From positions 38,454,503 to 38,518,502 of the forward strand of contig NC_067286.1 of NCBI RefSeq assembly GCF_020740795.1: a stretch of DNA of 64,000 nucleotides, given 5' to 3'. A program made the position numbers and the translations under genes. This DNA is from Apus apus. Its lineage: Eukaryota > Chordata > Aves > Apodiformes > Apodidae. The notes beneath the pieces were generated by a model, which did no database searches, was not told where the DNA came from, and saw only the letters and a list, made by a program, of their open reading frames with translations. Positions 27,493 through 40,300 of the stretch are shown here, piece after piece; the stretch's first letter is position 1, and every line of letters starts with the position of its first letter.

Positions 27493-29671
27493 GTGAGCAC
27501 CGAGTGGGAGAGGGTGTGCGGCTCTTCCTGAGGCTCCCTCACTTGCTTTTTCTTTGTGCTTTTGTGTTTCTTTGTTTTCCTTATTTATTTTTTTTTTTTT
27601 TAAATCTCTCGCTGTTTGTTGGGGGGGGGGAGCTTGGTCGGAGGGAAGGGTTTTTCTTGTTTTTCTTTTTTCTTTTTTAAAATACAGCATCTTTTAAAAT
27701 GCACTGAGAAGTAAACAGTCCCCTAGTTTTGTCTTGGATGAGCTGGAACGCAACCATAGGAAAGAAAAAAAAAAAAAAGAAAAAGAAAAGAAAAAAAGTG
27801 AGACCCCGGCAGCTTAGCTTGTCTGCTGCAAAGTTTGGGATCCCGTCCGCTCATCCTTTCTAAAGAGGAATTTCTCAATGTCAATGCCTTGTGCAAATCC
27901 CAGTGTGTGGCAGCCAGGGGGATAATTGATCATGGTATGCTTATTGATAATTTGCTTTCAACCAAGAAAGAGAACAATTTTCACTTGGGGTTGCACACTT
28001 GCAATTCCACATTGTTTAACAGTATTATCATGTCACCTGTTACAACAGGGAAATATAGCACGAAACCCTAAGTATACTCAGCACTGTTATTTTTTCATCT
28101 TAAATGCATTCTAATGCAAATGCAGGAAATTCACAGAAAGCGCCTTTAGAAGCAAAGCGTAGAAAGTTGGCAGTAAGTCATAATGAAGTTTAAAGACTTT
28201 CCCCATTCCCCCTAACAATTCATCGATATGTGCTGATACTAACATGAAGCTTAATTAATTAGCTGACATTTATTTGTGTTTCTACGAGGCAAAACCTGAA
28301 TTTTGAATTTGTTAGCTTTCTCGGTCATAAGCTTAAAACCGAAGCCAAACTCCCCCCCAACAAAAAAAAAGAAAAAAGAAAAAGTAGATGACAACAGATA
28401 AATGTAAGCTGAAATCGGAACAAAACATTTACAGTTCTGTAAATGCAATAGAAATGGCACTGTCCCAAGTATCTTGATTTCCACTATTGTCTTAAATAAA
28501 ATAGTGAGAAAAATGCGGTATAATATCAACTATCCAAATTAAATATCTATGATATAAAAAATATTAAAAAAACCATAGGAAGTTTCAGCATAGTATTTCA
28601 AACTTAATCGGTTTTGGAGCCAGGCTTAAATAATCGACCATTCCCTGTTTTGTTGTTCAGCAACTTTGAGTGGCTTCATATAGTTTTGGAAAACACGATG
28701 TATTTTCCGTTTGATGCCCATGGTGGTAACTTTGTAGGTTTTATTAAATTAAAAATTAATAGGAAGCTGGTACTCCTGAAATAATCCCTGATGATGCCTA
28801 AGCACTTAGCTGAGAAACATTTGAAACTAAGAATCAGTCTTGTTTTCCTCAAGCAAACACATCGATCTTTCATATAGATACCTATTTTTTAAAAACTTGA
28901 ATGTGAGAGATATAAAGAATGGATTAAAGTTGATTTATTTTCATGGTTTCTGTATTATTTTTGTCACTCAAAATATTTAAATTACAATGGAAACTGACGG
29001 ACACTTTAACGAGAAAGTACAGGCAGCAATCACAATAGTTTAGTCTGTGAAGTGGGGAAGTCAAGGGTCAGAAATGTCAGATTGGCTTTTAGACAAATGA
29101 AAGAGACCTCTGGAGACTTACAAGTTAAACAGAAATATATAGACAAGACAGCAGGCAATTTTTTAGTACTTCGCGTTTAACAGTTTGATTATGTCGGTCT
29201 GTAATCAGCAAGAAGTTATACAAGCAATACTTCTCTGACAAACTACTAACACCTCTAATCCAAATAGTGCTTAGCAGCTATTCAAGTACTTGGACTAACA
29301 GGAATCCAGAGCAGACTTCCAGTTCTTCCAAATTTTTACTCTTATGTTATGGGCGAAAACAGCGTGCTTTCCGTCCGACGATTTTCCTTTGCGCTTTCTG
29401 GAAGCGCTTAAAATCGAGCAGACACCGACACCTTACGCTGTTGAAAAAGACGAGGCGACACCTGTTAACTTGGTGTGTGTGTGTGTTCTTGTTGGAGGCG
29501 CGGAGACAGCTTTGCCGGCAGCGGACGGCATGTGGCACTTTCTAGACCCCCTCTCTCTCCAGCTCTTCATCTCCACCTGCACCCCCAGCCGCCTCCCGCA
29601 GCCGGCTCCGGGTCCCGCCGCGGCCTGCCCGGGGCACTCGAGGCCGCGCGGCCGCCATCCCGCCGGCCCTC

Positions 29672-29713
29672 TGCGCACGTGCGCAACGACAGCGCGCAGG
29701 CCGCACGTGCGCA
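29672..29713 (+). promoter_or_regulatory. Paired NRF1/E-box-like sites
   Basis: TGCGCACGTGCGCA at 29672-29685 is a perfect NRF1-type palindrome with a central CACGTG E-box. GCACGTGCGCA at 29703-29713 is a second copy 20 bases away. Both contain ACGTG, the core also bound by several bHLH-PAS dimers, so autoregulation is conceivable but only a guess. They lie about 1.6 kb upstream of the downstream isoform's ATG. Confidence 0.6.
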
Positions 29714-30875
29714 GCGCGGGGCGGGCCGCGGCTCTTCCCCTCCCCCGCCCGCCGGGCAGCCCTGGCAGCTCCGCGCAAAGTTACGCCGGTGGGATGAATC
29801 CCTCCGGCCCCCGGTGCGCGAAATGCGCCCCGCAGCCGAAGTTAAGGTGGTTTGCTAACTTCTTCCCCTGCAGCTCGCACGCGCGCTTACGCCCCACTCT
29901 CCCCATCCCCAAACTTCTGGAGTTCTTGTGGAAGCGTTTCGCGTGAATAAGTCCCCCCCGAGTTTCGGGGCTTGCTCCTTTCCCCAAGGAAGCCCGCTGG
30001 ATTTTCCCTGGGAGCAGGATCAGGCCCAGGAAGCTGTACTTCCAAGGCAGCAGCGGTGCAGGCTCAAAGTTACCTTGGAGATGGGAAGCTTTTAGCGAAG
30101 GAGTGATTTCTCCTTTAAACACTCAAAGCGCTCGGGTTTTCCCGATGTCCTGGAAAGAACAATTAAGATAGCGGCTTATTTTCCCCGCTCCTTTATTTCA
30201 TTATTAGTTTCATAATCTCCAATAAAACAGCGTGAAGTGCTACACCCCTTCCCAGCAGAGCGGGTCACCGCTCTCAGATAACGTGTCCAGCATGACGCCC
30301 TTTATCCCACCCGTACCCAACGCGTACTCTCAGGACGTGCAGCATTCTCGGACGGGGTCAGGGGGAAGCGCGGGGCCCACGAGTCCCCCCGGGCCCACGC
30401 CGTCCCCGCGGGCGGGCACCGGCACCTCCGCGCCCGGCCCTGTGGGCCTCGGGGCGCTCGCATCCCCCGGCCGGCGGCCCCCGCCCTGCCGCGTCCTCAG
30501 CCGTGGGAACCCACGGGGGAGACGTTGCCTGCGCCCGCCGAGTTCTAGAGAGTCTCTGCCTCCCTCAGCCCCTTTTCCCTGCTGGAGCCCAGACTCCAGA
30601 GCAGGAAAGTGTGCGAAACTGCAACTGAGTGGCGTTGTTGCGCCGGCAGCGGAGGTTGTGTCCCCTGCACGCAGAGTGGGAGCGGATCTAGGGAAGCAGC
30701 TGGAAAATGCCCAGAAATACTTTCACAGCGGTCAAGCCCGAAGATCCCTGACTCCCCTCCTTCCCTTCCCCGCCCCCGCCCCGCTAGCCCCATGGCCTGG
30801 CACCCCGCGTAGCCCGGCCCGCGGGCGCGGGGTGTGAGTGTGTGCGAGTGTACGAGGAGAGTACGTGTGTGTGTG

Positions 30876-30880
<5 letters not shown>

Positions 30881-30921
<41 letters not shown>
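30881..30921. repeat. (GT)n microsatellite
   Basis: About twenty GT units, preceded by imperfect GT/GC units from about 30838. It lies some 400 bases before the downstream NPAS3 ATG, in likely promoter or leader sequence. Confidence 0.92.
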
Positions 30922-30922
<1 letters not shown>

Positions 30923-30986
30923 CGCACCTGCCGGGCGATGCCAGCGGCCGGGCTGCCCGCCGGGGCTGCGCCGCGGCTCGCTCTCC

Positions 30987-31013
30987 CCGCCGCCGCCGCC
31001 GCCGCCGCCGCCG
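30987..31013. repeat. (CCG)n trinucleotide repeat
   Basis: About nine CCG units in the probable 5' leader of the downstream NPAS3 isoform. If transcribed it could form a stable GC-rich structure. Confidence 0.88.
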
Positions 31014-31316
31014 GCCGCCGCTGCCTTTGCTGGGCATGTCTCTGGGGCCGGCGGGGCCCCGGCTCCCTCCGCTCCTCGGCTTATGGACGGCGGCAACGGC
31101 AGCAGCAGCGCTAGCAAGCGAGCGAGCAAGCAACCTGCACCAGGACTGCGCGGAGGAGTGGGAGCCCGCGATGCTTTGGCCTCAGTACTTTTCCTTAGCC
31201 TGCCTGGCTAACCAGGGCCATTGCTGCCGCCGCTGCTGCTGCTAGACACACAACACACACCAACATCAGGAGAGGGAAAAGTAAGGGAGAGAGGAAAAAA
31301 AAAAAATCCCAGGAAG

Positions 31317-31366
31317 ATGGCGCCCACCAAGCCAAGCTTTCAGCAGGATCCTTCCAGGCGAGAACG
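31317..31366 (+). CDS. NPAS3: NPAS3 alternative first coding exon (downstream isoform)
   Basis: Encodes MAPTKPSFQQDPSRRE and then CG of a split Arg codon, identical to the canonical NPAS3 N terminus as I know it. In the canonical protein the next residues are Arg, then ITAQHPLPNQ, which would begin the shared second exon, not present in this window. The ATG context is strong (A at -3, G at +4). An in-frame TAA at 31209-31211 lies upstream with no ATG in between, so the start is well defined. The donor is CG|GTAACA, which lacks G at +5 and so looks weaker than the GTGAGC donor of the upstream exon. Both exons stop after the second base of an Arg codon, so they are interchangeable. The product is a nuclear bHLH-PAS factor that dimerises with ARNT-family proteins; this exon carries only the short leader before the bHLH. 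Confidence 0.94.
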
Positions 31367-31544
31367 GTAACACTTTCTCTTTATTGAACCTGCAGCAGCA
31401 GCAGCCGCAGCAGCGGCGGGCCGTGCCGTGACGCCGCCGGGGGCCGGGGCTGGCTGCCATGCCGGGGTGGGGGGGACCTGCCGCCGGCACCCGCTGCTCG
31501 CACAGTCGGGCACCGGGAGTTCCTCCTAGTGCGTACCGCCAGCG

Positions 31545-31596
31545 GCACGCACACAGACACACACACGCACACAGACACACACACACACACACACAC
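31545..31596. repeat. (CA)n microsatellite
   Basis: CA units with two CAGA-type interruptions, about 180 bases inside the intron after the downstream first exon. Together with the GT run at 30.9 kb it flanks that exon with complementary dinucleotide repeats. Confidence 0.92.
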
Positions 31597-34299
31597 GGCG
31601 AGCCGCGCAGCAGCAGCCAGCTCTGGCAGCCGCACCGCCGCGGCTTGCCGGAGCCGGTGCTTGGCGGGGCGCGTTGGCGAGCGGGCGTGTGTGTTGCGGG
31701 GGTGGAAGCCCCCCCCAGGCAGCCCCCGCCGGGGGCAGCGGGGCGCCGCGCCAGGCCCAGCTTGCCGGGTGGAGGGGCCGGCCCCGCCGGTGCGGTTCAA
31801 GTGCGGCTAGGCCGGAGGTGGGGGGGGCCGCGCCGCCAGCTGCGTCCGCGGGGCTGCCCGGCCCGGCCCCTCAACCCAGCCGCCGGGCGGGCTGTGGGTG
31901 CCGGGGCCCCCCGGGGTGGGCAGAGCGGAGCCGGTGCGCGGGCGGGCGGGGAGGCGGTGCGGCGGGCCCGGGAGGGAGGCGGGGGCCGGGAGGCGAGGGC
32001 GGGGGTTGCGGGGGACGGCGTGCTACCCCCCTGTTTGCTTCCCGGCCCGCCGCCTGCCCCATACACTTTTGTTGGGGGAGAGTGCTTGCTATTAATCTGC
32101 TCTGCTGGTGACACGAATTGCCCGTAGCGGATTTGTTCTAGTAAAGTGAATCTTGCTCGAAGTGGCTGGTAGGAAACAAAAGTACAAGTTCATATGATGT
32201 TACTTCGCGATTCTTACAAAAGTATTCAAAGCTCCCTTGCTAAACTGCGATGAGATAGATGTATGCCCAGGAGAGCAGCCGGAGGGTCTGGGGTGGGCTT
32301 TTCCCCTTCTTTGCCCTTCTTAAACTTGAGGGTAAGGGGTGAGGAAGGTTCCTGGTTAGTTCTAAAAATGGAAATTAACATTTAGACAGCTCTTAAAAGT
32401 AGCTGGGTCATGTGTTACTCAGTTTGTATTTCATAGCACAAGTAAGTCTGAAAAATATTTAAACAAAAATGAAGGCATCAGGCTCATTTTAATCTTAATT
32501 TCAAACTTGTATTTTTTTAGTACGATCAGCATTTCTAGTACAACTTCCAAAGCCCACAGGTTCTGTCTAAATAGCTATGCCGTTTTTCTGAAGGAAGCAG
32601 TCTGCCTGGTATCAGGAAACCATACGTTTCATATTCGCCACTGAGGTATTAGTGTGGCTGTGTTAGATGCGTTAGTATTAACTGTTGCACTTTGACAAGG
32701 CAATATTGATATGTGACAGAATTTGGAGATACATGTAATGGGGGAACAGTGCATCCTCAGAAGTCAATGACTTTAACTTACAGATATTCATCTTCAACTA
32801 TAAATATATATTTTTTTAAAATCTCCATTTCAGTGGCTGCAGAGGAGCTTCTGCTGTGTTAATAACACTTACAGCAGCAGGCTTTTCTCCTGCAGAGTTC
32901 TTTGTTGGAAAAACAATTTGTATCAATAAGTCCTGTCCCCCCCTCCACACAATACTGCTGTCTTCCTTCTGAGAATGGCACTATATTAGTGCTAAGTGTA
33001 TTTGCCAGGATAGCTTCAGTAATCTCTCCAGCAGAAGCATATTTGTGTGCCATTTTGGGAATTTCTCTGAGATAGGAATCTTGAAGATAGAATTAATTTC
33101 TAGGGGAAACTTCATAGCCTGTGCATGAGTGCTTTCTTTATCACCTGTCTCCATTTGGCATTCGGAGAAGGTAAATCAAAGTGCACGATTTGTTATTCTG
33201 CTCCACTTGAGAGCTGAACTAAATAACACTTGGTCTGAAATTCTGATTGAAGTTGTAGGAGGATATACTGTATTTAATTTAATGCCCTTTAATAGCATCT
33301 TCTTGTTCAGCTCTGATGCTGTCATTTTAAAGGTTGGATTGGAGTAGTTTTTCCCTGTAGGGAGTGGGAGGGCTAATCATTTCAGGGGGAAAAAGTGGTC
33401 TAAATTCCTAGAACACTAATAGCCACTAACTTGGCCTAGTGTCTGAGCAGTTGTTTTTTGCCCTTAAGGTTCAGTTTGTTATCACTTTTTACAATGCTCT
33501 GAACAGTTAGTTGTAAATATTACATGTAGAAGTGGATGACATTTTTTTTGTAGCAGAAATAACGGCAGTCTGTTTGTTCTTTAAAAAAGAAATTGGAGAA
33601 GATTGTTCAATGCTTCGACAAACAGGTACTCGAGTACACTTTATTAAAAGTTATGTAAGGTGCTCCTGAAGTCTTGCATGTAGCTATTTAAGCTGGCTTT
33701 GTACACATCCTTTCAGCTGTGTGTGCCAGGCCATTTGAAATACAGGCACATATCAGTTACTGAAGGGGTTTTGTAGTCTCTTAGTTACTGCTTCAGTAAG
33801 CTAGTTCTAAAGATTAAGAATCTTGTAAGTGAACTTTGTGTACATGCTTTGTTTAGTCTTCACTTCCACAATATTTAGGTAGATTGTGTTGTATTTTTTC
33901 AAGCAAGAGGTTAGTGATTACATAACAAATGTGAAAAGTAGTAGTCTCTAATGCAACCAAGCACTTGAATTGTTCTGAGACTTTTATCACCTGTTTAGGT
34001 TTTTTGAAGAGTATTTGAAAAGTTACATGCTTAAATTTTGTCTGATTTTCTTTTGAACTCTGAGTGTTAGGAAATTTTACGGTTACAGTAGCAATTTATG
34101 GTTTTACAATTGGGTGGATACATAACCAAGAAAATTAAATAGACAGAAGTGTCATGCGTGTGATATGCCAGCATTGATTTGTAAAGCATATAGTAATATC
34201 AGAGTCCTATTGGTTTAAAGTGAAAGAGAAAACCACCTTTATTTTGGCATTTCTTTCTAGAGCATAAGCTTAAACATAACAGTGATAAATGATGATATG

Positions 34300-34700
34300 C
34301 ATTGTCTAACACTTGCTTTTATATAAATAGCTCCAGAAGATTGCTTAAATGATAATCGAAAATATGAAATAGGGTGGCCTTCATATCACAAGGCCAAGGG
34401 TCTACAAATGGAAAAACTGAAATAATGAAATATTTCCAAGGCAACAGACTGTCAACAAGAACAGTAATGCATGGGCATATCATAGAGCTACCAGAGAGGA
34501 TATTAGATCTTATAGCTCTAGAGCCAGGAGTTATAATGACCTTTATTAAATAGAGCCCTCCCACATTACAACAATCTTTCCAGTTTCTGATTTATGGATT
34601 AGCAGTCATACTACTCTTCATAATTTGAAACATTCTCCCACCATATTTGATTTGCTGCATTTTTCTCCACTGGAATCATACATTATTTAGAGCTTACATG
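34300..34700. promoter_or_regulatory. Candidate conserved noncoding element
   Basis: Long non-repetitive stretch with complex sequence and many short AT-type factor cores, for example TTGCTTAAATGATAATCG near 34342-34359 and ATGCATGGGCATATC near 34467-34481. It lies about 3 kb into intron 1. It resembles the slowly evolving intronic elements known to be dense in NPAS3, but the assignment is by eye. Confidence 0.28.
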
Positions 34701-37257
34701 AGAGTATTGATCAACAAAAGTTATATTACATATTTTCAGTAACTAATGGGATTCTGAATAACAGAGTTTTGTCTGCAGCACTGTTTCTGCATTATTTACA
34801 GAACAACTGTTTTTTTCTTACAAGTTATATCCAGTCAGCTTGTTTTATAGCAATTCAATGGATTTCTATTCTAATGCTATATTATAAATAAGTTATAATT
34901 AGAGAGTTTTGTTAAGAGATTAATACAGCAGCCAGAACCATAGGTACTTTTAAAGAGAATATCAGGATATATTGTCAATGTCTGTCTCCTTTTATTAGTG
35001 TCTCACTTGAATTTCAGAGTCTAGTATACTGGCAGTTTCAAATCACATTTGTTTGAAGCTTGGCACACAAGTTTCCAGCCCAGATGGGAATTTTACTGCG
35101 AGAGTGATGTAAAACAGTTGTTGAAAATTGATGTTCTAGGTATTAGTTTAATCAGCATCCTTCCTAAAGAGTACAAAGTTGAAATTAATGTTTGTTTCCT
35201 AAAAAAAAATCTTTATAATGATACTCTCTTTACTGGAAAATGTGTCCTAAGATAAGAATTTTGAATAACTGATAGTGACCATGAAAATTAACTATTACCG
35301 TTTTATTAACATTTTGGGATTGATTCTGTTCCCAGAGAGGTCAGTAAGATGAAGTTTTACAAACGTGGCAGAATTTCATTTGATATCAATTAAGTAATTG
35401 GTTTTTTTAGACTTTGATGTTATAAAACCATGTCCTGAAATCTCATCTCTTTTGAATAAACTTTGTATTCAGTCAGTCCATTGGATTTGTTTTATATTAT
35501 TGTCACTAGTAGTTCTTGCAGGCATGAAAGCACCTCATGTGAGGTGATATTTCAGTCATATTGTTTCAAAATGAATCAAGAGAATTTGTTCTGCAGCCTG
35601 TCAGCCTGGAAATCTTGTATTTTAAATATGAGATATTTTTAAGGTACATAGCCAAAACTTTGCATTTTCAACTGAGTAATTTGTGTCTTTGCTTGGTTTG
35701 TTTGATTGTGCTTAATGTTTGGACTTTGTTTTTCTTGTGAAGAAGCTGCCAGAGATTTATGTCTATGAGATGAAATGTTTTGAAAATTAATTTAATAATA
35801 ACTGTGTTTTTTTCAGAAGAGGCAATTTCTTTCTATATAATATTTTTAATGCTACTGCATGTTATCTTTAACATACAAAGTCCCATTTGTGGGAGTGAGG
35901 TGTGTGACTTTTTGTTTAATAGAACTTTGCCTAATAAGGAGAATTTGTAATAATATTGCATTTTGCTGCATAAGATGTGCCATAGTAAGAATAGAATGGT
36001 TGCTCCCATGTCCTCTATGACTAGACCATTGTTCTGTGACTAGCTGGAGCAGTAATTTTGCAATACACAAAGTCCTAGTCAAGTGAATAGGACTCTTGTG
36101 CTATTGATTTGAACACGACTTTAAGTAGTAGAAATATTAGTTAGTTTTGTATGCTATAGTAGTATATTAAGCAGGACAGACAGGGTAAGAGTAGGATAGC
36201 ATTTGTGTCTGTAACTTGGCAGAACTACATCCTATCTTTGGGAGAATATTGAGTTCGAGTTGTACCTTAATCTTTAAAAAAGTCTCAAATGAAATTATGC
36301 ATATAATTAAAGTATGCTACAGAGAATCACAAGCAAGGATAAAAGTATTTTACTGTATAATTAAATAGATGTGAATTGGATCTCAGTGAGACCAGAATGA
36401 CAAACTTTAATGCACTTAGTGGGAGGAGCAGTGAATGTTGCATCTGTGTATTATTATAAAACACAAAAGTTTTGAGATTCTCAAGTAAAAATGGAGCGGT
36501 CCTCAAGAAGATTCTGAGCTCAGCCTGCTGCAGCTGATAGTTATGTCAGCCCTTACCCGCCACTCTGCATGCAGGCAAGAACAAGTGATATGTAAGCAAG
36601 AATTTGAAACGGATTTCTGAAAGCAGGGTTTTGAAAATCTACTACAGGCTATTTTACCAGCCTCTCTTTGGCTGGTAAATTTTGGACTCATTTTGGACTT
36701 TCACTCTTTGGCCGTATCTTGTAATTTGTCTATTCTAGGGAACTCCTCACTGATGTCATGCTATATATGAAGAAGACTTTAATATTTATATGGAGTTTTT
36801 CTGTAGATAAGTTTATTTGTATAGCTTAGTGTGCATTGAAAAGTCTGCAAACACTGTTCTAAGCATTTTACTGATGAGATAGTTAATGCACAAAACATTT
36901 TTGAGAACTAGCAGAAGTGACAGAAGATGTAATGTTAGCATTAGGAATAAAATTCCAGCCCCCATTTTGACTATATTAAAAGATTGCTCTGCCTTCGTTA
37001 GACGAATTTACATTTCTTTTACAGGCAAAACCTCTGCTGAAATAAAGTGCTTTCAGAGAATGGCTTGATTGCAATTTAAAATTAGCTGTTAGCTTGATGT
37101 ATAGTCGAAGTTCAACACTTAAGTTAAATAATTTAAGTGGAAAAGTACTGTTCCATTACCTGCAGGCGTGTTAGGTTTACATATGTATATAGTGAACTTA
37201 CAGGGTATAGTCTGAATAATATGTATGTATGTAATCTACAATAATATCCCTAGGGCT

Positions 37258-37350
37258 TGGATTTTCTAAAGAGCCTATTGGAATTAGGCATCCAACTCAT
37301 TATTGCATTTCAGTGAAAAGCGGGTGCCAAAATCCTATGAACCCCTTTTA
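37258..37350. repeat. Degenerate old interspersed repeat
   Basis: Contains GGATTTTCTAAAGAGCCTAT and GGAATTAGGCATCCAACTC, followed by a reverse-oriented GGGTGCCAAAATCCTATGA. This resembles an abundant reptile and bird repeat of the TTTTCAAA-AGCCTA-ATTAGGC type that forms a loose palindrome. I know the pattern but not a firm family name. Confidence 0.35.
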
Positions 37351-40300
37351 AAATACTTGCCTGGGAATTTTTTCTCCAACAGGAGTTTAGAACAGGCTTC
37401 ATTACACATCACATTCTTTTAAACTGAATTTTATTGAGTAATGAGTAGTCTTTGAACAGACATTTTGGATTAAATCCTAAAGGGTTATAGTTTTGCATGA
37501 ATTTATTCATACAACTGATTTATTTATATTATGATAGGGAGGTCCAAGGGGGTGTTTCCTCTTGCTTATGTGTCATGTTTGAAAGTCATGTGCAAATTCA
37601 CATTTAGGTTCAGTTTACTCACAGCCTAGGCTTGTATGAGTTAGGTAACTCAGAATTGTCCTGCCAAAGCTGCAGTTCGTTTAGCAAAAGTATAACATAC
37701 TGAATTTTAAAAGAATGCTTGTTAGAAAGCTGTTTTTTCTTAGACGTTATGGGAGGTAGAATTTGTTACTTTGTGAGAAAAAAATGTAAGTGGGCAGTTT
37801 TCACAGGTCAAGGTTGAGGTCAATAGAAAGAACCGAGTGACTAAATCTGTACAATGCTGGCAGTGGGAATTAAAAAAGGAAGAAAGTATTAAAACCAGAG
37901 AACAACTGCCAGTGGTACTTCAACCTTCACAGCTGCAAAAAAAGTTGCTGATTTTATTTGTCTGACTACAGTTAGATGTAGGATTGGCATGTTTGCTTCA
38001 CCTTTGCATAAATTACTGACAGTATGGACAGGAGGTTCTCAAAAAAGCCTATGTTGTAAAAAACCAAAATGTTTTATCTTGGTAAATAACAAATAGAAGA
38101 TGAACACTAAAAGAGAAACAAAGGCTTTGGGCTAATTTGTATATTCATTCATTCTGAGTTGCTGTTTGGTTTTACAACAAAACTTGCATTTCTTCTGGAA
38201 TATCGAAAGTACAGTAGTTTTTTTTTCAACAGCTGAATGAGCTAGGTAAATGGTACTCAAGTAGCAGTGTTCGAAGGATCCAAGTAGTTTACTAAAGTAT
38301 CTTAATTAATCGGATGTTCACTTTAATAGTGAGGTTTCTTGTTTGTAGGCAGTGCTCTGTAACAAGAACGTATATTTCATACGTAAAAGGTGTATATGAT
38401 TTCAGAAAGCATATTTTAATTCACGATCTATTTTTACTAAACAACTGTTTCAGATTAACAAACAGCAAAAAATAAATGGAGATGAGATAAAATACAGACT
38501 TCATATGAGAAGCACGAGAGAAAAGATACAGCAGATTCCAGATCTTTCAAATGTTTATCCTGCCTTTTATCAGTCACTCTACCTACACTTAAATTTCAAA
38601 ACTAAGAGGTGATGTCTTTCTTTTTATTCCTTTGTTAACAGGAAGAAAAATGCTTCTCTACAGAACTGTGATTTGGAATCTGTTATTCCATGCTTTCTGA
38701 GGGCAGTTTTTCAAATTTTGTATCACTTTTCAAGACCAGAATAGGAGACCACAGGATGTAGCAAACACTGCAAATCCTGTCTTCTTCCCCCCAAGTTTAT
38801 TCGACATACTGAATGTGCTTCTTTGGGAACATCCAGTATTTAGATTCTGGATTTATGGATCTTTTCAGTGTGATTTTTTTTTTAATTGTTTCTTAATGAG
38901 TTTGTGATACTACTGAAAAAAAAAATATTTGTCCTATTTATTACTTATTTTTTTCTTGTGGCAATTATCATATATTACAGTATTTGTTCAGTTCAAAAAA
39001 AGAACAACCCCCAAAATTATTAAGGGGCAAAAATGTCTTTTAACTGACAGAGAAGGGCAGAATATTCCACCTGAAAAGCAAAACTCATATTCTTTATTCT
39101 GCTTGTTACTAATTGTGAGGAAGACTTTAAAAGATTTTCCACTGACTTTTATACATATATACTGCAAAGTGTAGGCATATGTTAGATAGACACAATATAT
39201 ATATTTGCCTTAAAGGAAATAATGCTAGTTGACTGTCTTCTGCAAACTATAAATGTCTTACTTCAGATAAAGTTAAATGTAAATACATGCATTGGAATGG
39301 TGTGGGTTTTTTTTCCTCTAATGCTGTGAGGGAAAAGTAGGCTCATCCTTTTTTTTGCACATTTTTATTGTTCTGTGTAAATGTAATTTGTTAATCCTGT
39401 GAAATTTGTCATAGATAAATTTGCTTGGATTATCTTGTCACCACCGTATCTGCATTCTTTTGTTCATTGCTTATTCATAATTTAACAGTCTGGCAGTGAG
39501 CCTTTTTGGGATGCTCACAAAAGATATATGACCTCTACCAGCTGCTACTATAACCTGCAGAATGCACAGCAAGACATTAGAAACGTGAGGATTCCTCTAC
39601 TGATTAAAGTGCTCTTCATTTAAACAGTCTGTTCGTAAGAATCTCAGGAATCTTTGCGAATAGCAGTTTTGATTTTTCTTTTCTCACAAAATTAGTCCTA
39701 ACATTTCTTTTTTTTTTTTCCCCTGAGTGGGAAAACTAACATTGAAGCTGGTGGTGCTTTGCTTTCAGATGGACTAATGGAAATCAAATCCCTCATTATA
39801 TATGCATATGTGTACATAAGTGTGCATGTGCATATGTGTATTTGCATATATTTTTACCTATCTCTACCTATGCATGTATACACATATATATGTATTTTGT
39901 GCAATTTTACAATGGGAGAAATCAGTCCCTTTGTGTGTTATTTTAAAACTAACTCTTCTATTAGGATATTTTTCAGCTTATGTTATTATCTAGTGCTAAT
40001 TTACTGAAGAGTTGTCTGATTTAACCCTGCCTTAGCCCCAGCATCTTACAGATTGTATTGTGTAAATACTCAATATTATACAGTACATGAAAGACATTAA
40101 ATAGAATGTTACTTGAAGTGTAACATTTTAGATTTTCATTGTTCTCCTGACTCAGTTTAGCATAAATTTTTTTTTTCCCTTTTTACTTTTTTTCTTCTTA
40201 TCTGCAGATCAGCTTGTGAGTAATGGCTAGTTTTCACCTCCCCTTTGTGCTGGCATATGATTATAGTTCAAAATAATTCATTGCTAATCCATGCAGTATT

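Larger units (their letters stand above)
27493..31316 (+). other. NPAS3: NPAS3 intron after upstream exon, plus downstream promoter
   Basis: For the upstream isoform this is intron; for the downstream isoform its 3' part is promoter and 5' leader. From 27.5 to 29.3 kb it is AT-rich, with no further coding exon recognised. From about 29.4 kb it becomes strongly CpG-rich and contains NRF1-type sites, a TG repeat and a CCG repeat. A 200-codon frame at 29344-29946 does not resemble any protein I know. Confidence 0.65.
29500..32140. promoter_or_regulatory. NPAS3: Main NPAS3 CpG island
   Basis: About 2.6 kb of dense CpG containing the downstream NPAS3 first exon. It is interrupted by an AT-richer segment near 30160-30240 carrying TTTATTTCATTATTAG and a CCAAT core. 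The part after 31.37 kb, at the start of the intron, is the most GC-rich of the window. Large CpG islands of this kind usually mark promoters of developmental regulators, often bivalently marked; that state cannot be seen from sequence. Confidence 0.85.

Noticed and set aside
29344..29946. 200-codon plus-strand frame between the two NPAS3 exons
   Set aside because: Composition follows CpG-rich DNA and no known NPAS3 exon or other protein is recognised.
30232..32127. Several frames of 100-220 codons on both strands around the downstream exon
   Set aside because: Overlapping low-complexity frames in GC-rich promoter DNA, including histidine/threonine runs from the CA/GT repeats. Only the 50-base NPAS3 coding segment is supported.
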